Shown: piece after piece, positions 55,018-64,000 of the stretch
Layout of the letters: every line of letters begins with the position of its first letter
Numbering within the stretch: the stretch's first letter is position 1
The notes under the pieces: model-generated
What the model was told of the DNA's origin: nothing
The model's database searches: none
Seen by the model: only the letters and a program-made list of their open reading frames with translations
Position numbers and translations under genes: made by a program
Assembly (NCBI RefSeq): GCF_905404315.1
Contig: NC_066272.1
Location: 1,550,001 to 1,614,000 of the forward strand
Length of the DNA: 64,000 nt
Origin: Leptidea sinapis
Lineage: Eukaryota; Arthropoda; Insecta; Lepidoptera; Pieridae
Direction of reading: 5' to 3'

Positions 55018-56924
55018 TAGCTATTTGTAATACAATATTTAACTGTTGTAAATTGTTGAATCACGTACAATTAATGTATTGAATACTTTAATCACTTAAA
55101 CCACATTGACATAATTTGTTTTCAATTTTTTTGAAGCGTTGACTGTGTTTTCGTATGTATTAAACATACATGCTTATCAGGTCGGCAGTGATCAAATAGC
55201 AGTTGGGTGACCAGTATGATTACACGTCTTCCATATAAAGGTGTCATAGTCCAAGTCTAGTTAGAAACAATTTAAAATATTTTGTTTGTTAGTATCATAC
55301 GTACTTTACATTTCTTTCTGTAGAATTACGTCGTTCACGGACATCAAAATATGGTAAATTATGATGATTTCGTACAGTACAGTAACTTTACAGAAAAATA
55401 AAACCCTTTTAAAACTTTCATAAGACATTATTAACTTTATTTAAATAGGCTTTACTCACGGTTAATCGATGTGTGAGACGGGTGCGCACCGATTATTCGT
55501 GTGTAAAGACGATTTAGATAAATAAATACCCTTATAATTTGTCATTTCTTATAGTTTTGTCGAGATACGGGTCTTTCATTTGCAGATTAATGTGCATTAG
55601 GTTAAGCGCAGATACAAGAATAGTTCGGGTAAAAACTCCTTAGCTTTTTAGCTGGCAATAGACCATGAAAGTACGTCATTTAGTTCTTGCTATAGGGATA
55701 TCCCCTTAGCTAGGAACAGGCTTATTATCAATTAATAGAATTCTCCCTAAAAATATTACCAAATCCATAAATTATTAAGCTATATTAATAAAAGTAGCTT
55801 TGTGTACGATAAAAAATATTTATATAATGTTAACAAGGAACAAGCATAGATGCAGCTTTGGCAAGATTAAATCCAATACAAAAAGAAAAAATAAGCCCGC
55901 TGTGTTTTCTAATAAGTGGCAATTTTTTGTAATGATAACATAATATCCTATTTTGAATCAATTATTTGAATTAGAACTTGAAAGTATAAATAATCCAGTA
56001 GAAAAAAAAATGTTTCAATCATTTATAACAAAAATGTATTTAGGCGTACCCAATCTACGTATAGTGCTCTTTGTACAATCAGCTCAATAAAAACTACACT
56101 AACACTTTCCAATACACAAATGTAACGGCAGCAAAAATGTTTCTGTAAAGCAATAAAATAGAACAATTCTGTCGTTTCTATAATTTACACTGTCTCAAGT
56201 ACAATACAATCACAATAACTTAACGTAATCGTACAAAACTCCATTTCATCAAGATGAGATTCATTTAACAATAACATTGAGTGTTTCAATTAAATGTTTG
56301 TTTGGATTAACAACTTTAGTTTTATCGTTACAATAACTATCATCTTTCATTTTTGTTTTTGTGCAATGACAGTGTAAAGTAGTATCAAGATCCCCTAGAT
56401 TTTAAGAAATATTTCAAGTCATAAAACGATTGGAAATAACTTTTTCTTTAAAGGAGTACCTACTCCTATACCTATAACGTTACGCTATACCTATAACGCC
56501 AATAATTGTAAGTGTGTTTATACATTAATTTTTGCTTAAAAGTAATATTTTTATAATTATCTTAACTTACCTGATGTTTCCTTGACCTTTTCAGAGCACG
56601 TTTTCAGTCTCCCTGAATGAAGTCGTTTTAATCCTTTAAAAGTGTTTATCTAATTTTAGTAACACTCGAGTTAATTAAAAAAAATACTATTATAACTTTC
56701 TGTAATTAAAATCAAATATAGATTTATAAGTCTATAGTAATCAAAAATAGTTTATAGCATGATTTCAAAAACTGTCCAACCTCAATAGTGCACTTATTAT
56801 AATTCACAACAACAAAATTATAATTAGGTTAGTGGAAAGCTTTGTTAGATTTATAAAGCCAGCATTATTATAAACATAAAAACTTCAATAATAATATACA
56901 CAAAACGTATTTCAAGAACCTTCT

Positions 56925-57057
56925 TAAAAAATCCATGTACATACTTACAGGTACCCTGGATATTTGCATTGGAACTATTAGCCATTAATTATTCCCTAGA
57001 CTTAACTTTTTATAAATTCAACCATAATTATTTTTTAATCCTTATTCCTGTCGTTTT
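56925..57057 (+). repeat. Module B copy of the 134-bp repeat
   Basis: Direct copy of 42827-42960. Only one arm is present in module B; the left counterpart is missing. Confidence 0.8.
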
Positions 57058-57289
57058 AATAATTATATTGGTAATAGCGACAATGTAATTATTAAATTAC
57101 CTTCCAGTCAAAAAAGGAAAGATTATTTCGTTTCATAAACAAATCTAGATATGTAATTACAATTTGATAGCAGCTGCTTCCAATCCACTTTAACTTTTTT
57201 AACAATCTTTAACATCTTGGAGGATTTACGGTTTCTGTGTTTATTATTAAATATTTTTTTATTTATATTTACGGTTTCTGTGTATATTT

Positions 57290-58250
57290 TTAATATTAAT
57301 TTATTAGAAGAATCCACCACCAGTATTAGATTCAGATCTTTATTCAAATCATATGATTTAACCAATATTTTCTTAGAGCCTACTAGAGTAACCGGCACCT
57401 CCAAAAGCTGTATTGATAACATATTTTCAAATTATAAATCCATTTCTCAGGCAATAATAAACCAACTGAGTTCAGACCACTTTGGCCAGTTAGCCTCTTT
57501 TAATATTGAGGTCAATAAATGTTCTAAAATTAAAAAGTTTACGTTTGTTCCTGTGAATAATAGGCGGATGGAGAAATATAGAGGTAATGTGTCAGTTAAA
57601 CTCTCAAATTTGGATTTATTGAAACATAATATTAATCCTAATGAAATGTATGATATGTTATTTAAAATAATTAAAACAGAGTCTGCTTCTATATTTACTT
57701 CAAAGACAGTCGAATCAGGTGGTCTCTTGTCATTTAATGATTGGGCAACAGCTGGCATTCATAGGAGCAGACAAAGGCTATATGAACTATATAGTGAGAG
57801 ATTATTGCAGCGTTGCCCCATAGTAATATATACAAATTACTATGGGGCAACGCTGCCGATATTAATACAATATTTGTGCTGCAGAAGAGGGCTATTCGCG
57901 CTATTTATAACCTAGGTCCTAGAGAATCATTGAGAGCAAAGTTTAAAGAAATTAACATCTTGACTGTTGCTTCTCAATATATTCTTGATAATGTAATGTA
58001 TGTTCATAGGCACGGCACATAAGTGAATTTGCCAGAAACTGTCATAACCATAATGTTAACACCAGGAACAGACATAAACTGATGATGCCTACTACTCGGC
58101 TAAGTCGAGTTAGTAAGTCTTTTGTGGGGCGATGTATATGCTTTTACAACAAGATCCCAGAAAATGTTCAAAACAAAAGTATTACGTTATTCAAAAGAAT
58201 GGTTAAAAAACGTTTGTGTGGTAAAGGTTACTATAACATAAACTTGGAGA
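57290..58250 (+). pseudogene. LINE J ORF2 with the RT domain deleted
   Basis: First part (57290-57800): LEESTTSIRFRSLFKSYDL, IFLEPTRVTGTSKSCIDNIF, NQLSSDHFGQLASF (end of the APE endonuclease, SDH retained), the linker, then NDWATAGIHRSRQRLYELYS, the normal lead-in to RT. Second part (57836-58250): LLWGNAADINTIFVLQKRAI, RAIYNLGPRESLR, then FVGRCICFYNKIPENVQN and KRLCGKGYYNIN, the C-terminal region. All RT blocks (AFD, GVPQG, YADD) between them are gone. A 20-bp inverted duplication sits at the joint. The terminal FLND and UTR are replaced by module sequence (CTTGGAGATAAAC). Non-autonomous and inactive. Confidence 0.8.
57808..57855. repeat. 20-bp perfect inverted repeat at deletion junction
   Basis: CAGCGTTGCCCCATAGTAAT (57808-57827) and its exact complement (57836-57855) with an 8-base loop. 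The right arm is authentic LINE J coding sequence (LLWGNAA); the left arm is an inverted extra copy. Confidence 0.85.
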
Positions 58251-58449
58251 TAAACTAATTAAATAATTGATAAATAAAATAAATAAAGAAAAACCACCTG
58301 AATCCCATCCGCACAAAATATGAATAATTATGTCATATTAACAGTGACGGAGTTTTAGCTAGTTATTTTAGATCTTTTTAAAATGTCGCCCGGGAAGTAT
58401 TCCGTCCGAAGTAGCCGCGGAATCTAAGTTTTAAGGATTTCGTACCCGA

Positions 58450-58722
58450 AGAGTCTTCATTTCAGCCGGAAGAAGGCTACTGCTGGACGACCTCCAAAGA
58501 GGCCTCCCCCAAAGATTGCCATGACGATCGGTCCTGCGCTGCCGTCATCCTACCTACTCCGGCGATCTTGACCAGATCGTTGGTCCATATTGTGGGGGAC
58601 CTACCAACACTGCGTCTTCCTACGTAGTACAACGTACCTGAATAGTAAACAATGAGATTCCTATTATGGTTACTTATAGACTCAGGACTCAAGGATTCCT
58701 TCCATATCAATATCAGCCACAA
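58450..58722 (-). pseudogene. RTE-type LINE C-terminus, module B copy
   Basis: GRRSVGRSPTIWTNDLVKIA, AAQDRSSWQSLGEASLEVV then stop. Reads further without stops than the module A copy (43555-43742). Confidence 0.75.
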
Positions 58723-59524
58723 TTCTCAACCACAATGCAAATAAAAAAGGATCCTTTTTACAAAAGTAAAAAAAGGTTCCTTTTTACTCAAGGCTTTGTG
58801 TGGTTTATTATTGCTACTTGTCACAATATAATTTATTATTTCAATTGAAAGACTACTACTCGTATGTAATCAGGAAAAACATTAATTAAACTTAACCGTG
58901 TAACTCAATTGCGAAACCGCATCTCAATCGGTATCTGTGGATTAAAATTATCATTAGGATTTTAAAATTCTTTTACAAAATTATATTAAAGCTAATGAAT
59001 TCAATTTAAAAAATTCCAGCATTCGTATTTTAAATCGACGTTAAAAATACGCCTGTTAATTTATTGAATTTGGAACAAATTTCCTCAAGCTGCCATAAGC
59101 GTTAGGGCAATTAAGGGCCTTTGAGTTTAGAAAATGTTTTAAGTCCTTTTAAATCCTCTTAATTTATTTGTATTTCGAAAAATCTCAAACATAAAGTTAC
59201 GAGAAACTTTTAGGAAAAAATTACAAGATAACACTATCAAAACATCCTTAATCTAAATGTGATTGAAAAATATGTTGTAGGTACTATATTGATACAATAA
59301 TAAAAAATTGTAAATTTACGTGTATATAAGTTTTAAAATAAATATATATATTAGATACTTAGGCAAAGCTGTATGTACCAAATTCTTATTAAATAGCTGA
59401 TACATTATTTTATATGCATTAATAATTATATCGGATAAAAACTGCCTTTAAGGGACTTTCCCTTAAACTTAAAACTATAACTTCACAATTATCATAAAAA
59501 CAAAATATGTAATAAAAGTTAAAA

Positions 59525-61920
59525 CAGTGGCTATGCCAGACACAGTGGCTCAGTAACAGTACGAAGCTTACAGGATAGCTATACAGTTGTCTCATTCACT
59601 CTTCGATAGCGCTTCGGATACTTACTCATAGCAACTAGTCTTAGGCTTGTTAGTTGTGGTTAGGACGGTTTTTGTTTTTTGGACCCGATAAATACACTTT
59701 TAAGTTAAGATCTTTTTTGTTCTATCTTAAATATAGCATGTTTTTTACTGGTGATTTGTTTTTACCGTTAACAGCATAATAATAATAAGCAAACGGAATG
59801 AATGTAAGGAAAAACTTTAACAAATCAAAAAGTTGTAGCTCTATTGAATCCATGCGTCCGGATCGTATATTAAACTTAGACGAAACATCCACCACAACTG
59901 TGCAAAAGCCGCAGCGTGTAATTGCACCTAAAGGCCGTCGCTACGTAGGAAAAGTAACTAGCGGAGAAAGAGGTAATTTGGTAACAACTTGTTGTATCAT
60001 AAGTGCGGCTGGAACAGCACTACCGCCTATTATGGTTTTTCCGAGAAAGAATTTTAAAAACTTCATGATCAAGAATACTCCTCCTGGTACTTTGGGCTTA
60101 GCTGCATCCAGTGGCTGGATGAATTCAGAAATTTTTCCTGAAGTAATCAAGAATTTAGTAAAGTATTCGAATTCTTCTCTTGAAAATCCATGCATTTTAA
60201 TAATGGATAACCACGAGTCGCATCTATTAATCGAAGCATTAAACTTAGCGAAAGCTTCTGGAATTCACATTTTGACGCATATATCTGCTAAATTGCAGCC
60301 TCTAGATGTTGGAATATATGGGCCCTTCAAAACGTATTACAACGCTTCGATTCTTGGTTGATGCAACATCCTGGAAGACCAGTATCAATTTACGATATTG
60401 GCGAAATCGTCGGTATTGCGTTTCTCAAAGCAATGACACCGGTCAATATCATCAATTCGTTTAAGAAATGTGGGATTTCTCCTTTCGACCGCAACATATT
60501 TACTGAAGACGATTACATGCCGAGTACAGTGACAGATCGCCCTTATCCCAATAATGAGGATCAAAGTGTTGGGCACCGAGTCACTTTGCTCCAACGATGA
60601 TGAATTTGAACCTATTTGCAATTATTCAAATGAAACTACAACACCAACTCGAGAACTTACCACTAGAGAAATTTCACAGTCGAATAATTTAGAGCAAGGA
60701 TTAGGACTACAATCTGAGAAAAGACATGCTTCCCAAGTACTGACAGAGTTGTCTAATACACGTGCAATTCTCTCAAGATCTTCAGCCGAATAAAACGATT
60801 TTTCGCAAACAAAAAGCATTGACTTTATATCTCCATTTCAGTTTAGGGATCCGATCAAAGCTGGGCCAAAAAATCTAAGCGAAAACCGAGAAAATTAGGA
60901 CGAAGTTTGATAGCTACTGACACACCAGAGAAATACTAAAATTGAAATGGCTAAATCTAAAAAGAAAAAAGAGCCTAAACAAAAAAAAGTAGTTAAGAAA
61001 GTGCTACAAAGTGAATCAGATGAAGAAGATATTTTCATATGAATGTGGAATACCAGGAATCCGATGATGACAATGAATGGCCAGACGAAGCCGTCGAAAC
61101 TGAAATATTTTTAACAGAAAATGATCTCCTAAAGCCCCTACCAAGACTTCCTAGAGAAGGAGAATTTGTTTAAGTTGAATTTGCAACTAAAAAACAAAAA
61201 GTGTATTATATTGGTAGAGTTTTGGAAAGCAGGAATAGGAACTTAGAATATTACATTAGCTACCTACGCAAGAAGGCTTTCAATAAATTTGCTATGCCTA
61301 TAAATCCTGATTTATCTAGTGTAAAAGAACACAATATCAAATTGATACTACCAAAACCCACTTTCGGTGGCAGTATCATACGTCAACAATCTTATTATTT
61401 TTTCTCAACTAAATATGCATTAATGTGTTATTTGCTATTTTTAATTTTTTTATTTCTTATTATGAAGGTGTTTTTTATGTTTGATTATGAAAATTATTTG
61501 ATTGATGAATGTTTATATAATTTTAAGCGTTAAAGTGGCTTTAATGCATTTAACTTATTCTCTTGTTTTGACTTCAGAGACTTAGATAGGTAGAGTTTTT
61601 TTTGTGTTTAAAAATGAGAATTATTTGATTTTGTTATGGATAGCATTTTTAGTTTATAGCCAAATTGAGCGTTAATGGGTGGTTTGATTTATTAGGATTA
61701 GTAATTTTCCAAATAATTTTAAGTATTGGTCTCTATTATTTGATCTCAATTATGTGTTTAAGTTTAAGGATACTGTGACTAATTATAAAAATATTTGATT
61801 TACCATTAAAGACTATAGAAAAGAAATTTTTCTATAGTCTTGTATTATTTTAGACGATTATTCCTCAATTATCCACTGTATACTACTCCGATTCACTGTA
61901 TATTTCGGGGCGTGCCACTG
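59525..61920 (+). mobile_element. pogo-type DNA transposon, candidate ends
   Basis: The ends CAGTGGC (59525-59531) and GCCACTG (61914-61920) are inverted; subterminal ACAGTG occurs inside both. They enclose a pogo-like transposase and about 2.4 kb. Module A lacks this insertion: the flanking sequence there is continuous around 44530-44640. The exact TIR length and TA duplication are not clear. Confidence 0.45.
59798..61533 (+). pseudogene. pogo/Tigger-like DDE transposase, broken
   Basis: Frame 59798-60361 holds RPDRILNLDETSTTTVQKPQ (first Asp), YVGKVTSGERGNLVTTCC, PPIMVFPRKNF, CILIMDNHESHLLIEA (second Asp) and HISAKLQPLDVGIYGPFK (third acidic position). A frameshift near 60345 leads to frame 60358-60600 (HPGRPVSIYDIGEIVG, FKKCGISPFDRNIF), another near 60560 to frame 60554-60793. 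An acidic and lysine-rich tail follows, with a stop in FV-VEF (61171-61173), then VYYIGRVLE and LILPKPTFGG to about 61380. The DDE_1 catalytic core is visible, but the N-terminal HTH and CENP-B domains are missing, so the copy is 5'-deleted. Family: pogo/Tigger/Jerky type. Dead. Confidence 0.8.
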
Positions 61921-62165
61921 TTTCGACCCCATCGTACTCAGTGGCTCATTTATAGGTTTTTAAAAAATCTATTATTTCTCCATTTTGGTTACAGTAATTT
62001 ATTATATTTTATAACTTAATTAAATTTTAGGGTTATGTAAAAGAATGAAAAAAGAGACTCATAATAAATCACCCTGTTGTTTGTCTACCAATACTCTTTT
62101 TCTCAGGATAGAGTAAAAAAATAAGTATAATTAATCAAAGTATCTTACTCAGCCTTATGATTGAA

Positions 62166-62648
62166 CCACTGAGCGCGATCAAGATTCAAGTATATAATAT
62201 CGTGTATCGAAAAAAATAACACCAAAATATGTAGTTCCAATAAACCCATTAAATTAATTAACCCGTGTTAAATTTATAACATTCAATTTGAAGCCTCTGA
62301 TAATGATAGAATTCTAATACATTGATGTAAATATCAATTTGAATACATACATAAAAATTATCTTACTAATATATTAACCTAGAAACACTTCAAGGTTCGA
62401 GGTAATTAATTAAGATCGAAATCCCTATTATTCTTCGAAACGATGTTGGAATGCTTACGAGTCAGAGGAACGAGACTTAGTTAGTTGGAAACTTAATGAC
62501 TGATAATGCTTCTGATAGAACGTTTGTTATAAATCATATAGTGACCGGAGCAAAATAATGCGACCGTTGCCGAAAAGTGGCGAAGTTCTGTATGCGCATT
62601 ATTAATTTTGGAGCACTGTACCAAGGTTTACGGACAATGTGGCATGCG
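62166..62648. other. Spacer right of module B, nothing recognised
   Basis: No motif that I can support. Confidence 0.5.
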
Positions 62649-62650
62649 GA

Positions 62651-62715
62651 CGGTAGGCTTAGTTGGTAGAGCGTTGGGACGAGAGGCGCGGGTGAATCCC
62701 GCATGGTCCATAAGT
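62651..62715 (+). repeat. tRNA-like sequence, SINE head
   Basis: GGCTTAGTTGGTAGAGCG (box A) and GGTGAATCCCGC in the place of box B, followed by CATGGTCCATAAG. Box B lacks the TTC core, so it is a pseudogene or SINE head, not a working tRNA. Confidence 0.4.
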
Positions 62716-62759
62716 TTTGGTACAATTTAAATTTATAGCAGACTATCATAGTGGGAAAA

Positions 62760-63058
62760 ACCTTTTACCAGTGGGAGGCTCCTTTGTACAGGATGCCGGT
62801 TAGCTTATAGGTGCCACGACGGCACCTATTTTTGCCGTGAAACAGTAATGTGTAAACATTACTGCGTTTCGATCTGAAGGGCGCCGTAGCTAGTGAACTT
62901 ATTGGGCAAATGAGATTTAACATCTTATGTCTGAAGGAGACGAGCGGAATTATAGTGCCACTCAGAGTTTTTGGGTTTTTCGAGAATCCTGTGCGGCATT
63001 GCATTGTATAGGGCAGGGCGTATCAATTACCATCAGCTGTTCATCTCGACCCTTAAAA
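62760..63058 (+). repeat. Family B repeat, full unit
   Basis: CCAGTGGGAGGCTCCTTTG, CACGACGGCACCTATTTTTG, GTGAAACAGTAATGTGTAAA, GGCAAATGAGATTTAACATC, ATAGTGCCACTCAG, AATCCTGTGCGGCATTGCAT, GGGCAGGGCGTATCAATTAC and a poly-A. A non-coding, about 290-bp retroposed unit, SINE or LINE tail; box A/B not evident. Confidence 0.75.
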
Positions 63059-63059
63059 A

Positions 63060-63780
63060 AAACGTAATGGAAAAAAAACTATCTGTATTTGCAGTCTTCG
63101 TCTTTAGAAATACATACTGTAAAGTTTAGAGTTAGCCGGTGCTTGTAATTTGAACATAAGGGATTTCTCCTCAAGACTGATGGTGCATGATACAGTGTGA
63201 TCGGGATCAATCTCGTTATAATACTGTCAGATGATTCTGATAATGTTGATATTATTATGCTTATTCATAAATCGATGCAATTATACGATTAAATCCATTT
63301 ACCACAAAATGATGTACGGCTGACTATAAACCGCTAAATTAATTTTGAAACTTCTGGCACATGTCCAAACCTGAGTGGGCTTAAAGTATACTAGTAGTGG
63401 AAAAATGCTGAGTTGATAATAATTACTAATATTATTTACTAGAAGTGAGTCGTTTACGAGTTCAATGCTCATAGTTTGAACAATAGAAACGACAATGAGT
63501 ACAGAGATTATTGTCGTTTAGATAGCTTGTGTAGATAAATATATTATCATATTATGTTATAAATAAATATATAACATATTATTATAAATAAATATAATCC
63601 AAAAACTATGAAATTATGACCCAAAAATTATTAGTTTTCCTTTTAACTACAACAATAATAGTAGTAGCATAACTCTCACATTGAAAGTCCAAGAGCTGAA
63701 AGATATATTATATATATACATGTATCTATAATAGCACTGATTATTTTACGAAAGTCTTATATATATATATATGCCTAGTA
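63060..63780. other. AT-rich spacer
   Basis: Contains a (TA)n run at 63755-63771 and the imperfect palindrome GCCTAGTATATATATTTACTA then GGC at 63772-63798. No gene. Confidence 0.5.
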
Positions 63781-63783
63781 TAT

Positions 63784-64000
63784 ATATTTACTAGGCACCG
63801 ACTTAAAGCCTATCAATAGGTAGCACATATAAGTTATAGTTTTTATTAATATTAAAGGTAAAGGTTTGCATAAGAGGTGTATTAAATTAAATTTTTACTT
63901 ATTCGATACTTTTCAGTTTTTGAAGTCGGTTTTTTCAATCAATCAGGTCCTTTAGGTATTCTGTTGATTGTAAAAGTTTTCAACGAAAGTAGAGTGTTTT
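63784..64000 (+). repeat. Dispersed repeat family H
   Basis: Starts AGGCACCGACTTAAAGCCTA. Contains TTTATTAATATTAAAGG and TTTTTGAAGTCGGTTTTTTC. Extends to the window end. Confidence 0.55.

Larger units (their letters stand above)
53117..56924 (-). repeat. Module B internal segment (inverted relative to A)
   Basis: Aligns with 39723-42810 in reverse complement. Anchors at 53117 (TTGAAGTCCTTTATAAAG), 54200 (CCATGTTTGTCACGCACAC), 54815 (CAAGCTCCACTCACAATAGA), 55330 (ACGTCGTTCACGGACATC) and 56880 (AACTTCAATAATAATATACA). It is about 0.7 kb longer than in A because of extra SINE T and LINE J material. Left end: no matching inverted-repeat arm. Confidence 0.7.

Noticed and set aside
1..64000. CRISPR array, prokaryotic operon, phage or viral genome
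   Set aside because: No spaced direct repeats, no ribosome-binding-site-led gene series; all coding signals are eukaryotic transposable elements.

Overview
This window looks like A+T-rich chromosomal DNA of a moth or butterfly. The evidence is the mix of interspersed repeats: LINE 3' ends, RTE-type LINE tails with (ATT)n, tRNA-like SINEs and mariner/pogo transposons with lepidopteran character. I see no operon, rRNA, CRISPR array or intact host gene. Almost everything recognisable is a transposable element or a broken piece of one. At most two short exon-like islands (about 12.17 kb and 20.03-20.15 kb) could belong to host genes, and both are weak.

Layout. 0-7.3 kb: an endonuclease fragment, a foldback element split by an RTE LINE tail, another RTE tail, then the first long copy of 'LINE C' (4.0-6.7 kb; Jockey/CR1-superfamily type, APE endonuclease plus reverse transcriptase) and the 3' end of a second LINE. 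7.3-24.5 kb: mostly AT-rich spacer with RTE fragments, repeat families B, G and H, an almost perfect hairpin at 16.87 kb and LINE 3' ends. 24.5-27.7 kb: LINE C copy 2 on the minus strand. 27.97-32.91 kb: a 1,237-bp mariner with TIRs and a TA duplication, interrupted by a 3.7-kb, 5'-truncated RTE-type LINE that has a 14-bp target duplication. 33-39.6 kb: SINE and LINE fragments. 39.6-44.8 kb (module A) and 53.1-62.2 kb (module B): two related blocks. An internal segment is inverted between them while the right flank is in the same orientation; module B also holds a deleted Jockey-like LINE and a pogo-type transposon. 47.3-50.7 kb: LINE C copy 3, the longest and best preserved. 51.4 kb to the end: SINEs, a pogo-like transposase pseudogene and family B/H repeats.

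The genes do not cooperate in a pathway; each belongs to its own element. The most interesting signals are these: (1) in the nested LINE, ORF1 and ORF2 lie in one continuous frame separated by one TAA, in the context CAA-TAA-CAA-TTA, which matches the tobacco-mosaic-type readthrough context except for the stop identity, and ORF2 has no ATG before its endonuclease domain; (2) the dated nesting of LINE in mariner; (3) modules A and B, an apparently flipped segment bounded in A by 134-bp inverted repeats; (4) a LINE whose RT domain is deleted with a 20-bp inverted duplication at the junction; (5) tRNA-like SINE units joined head-to-tail. All identifications come from reading motifs and comparing sequence within the window; no database search was possible.
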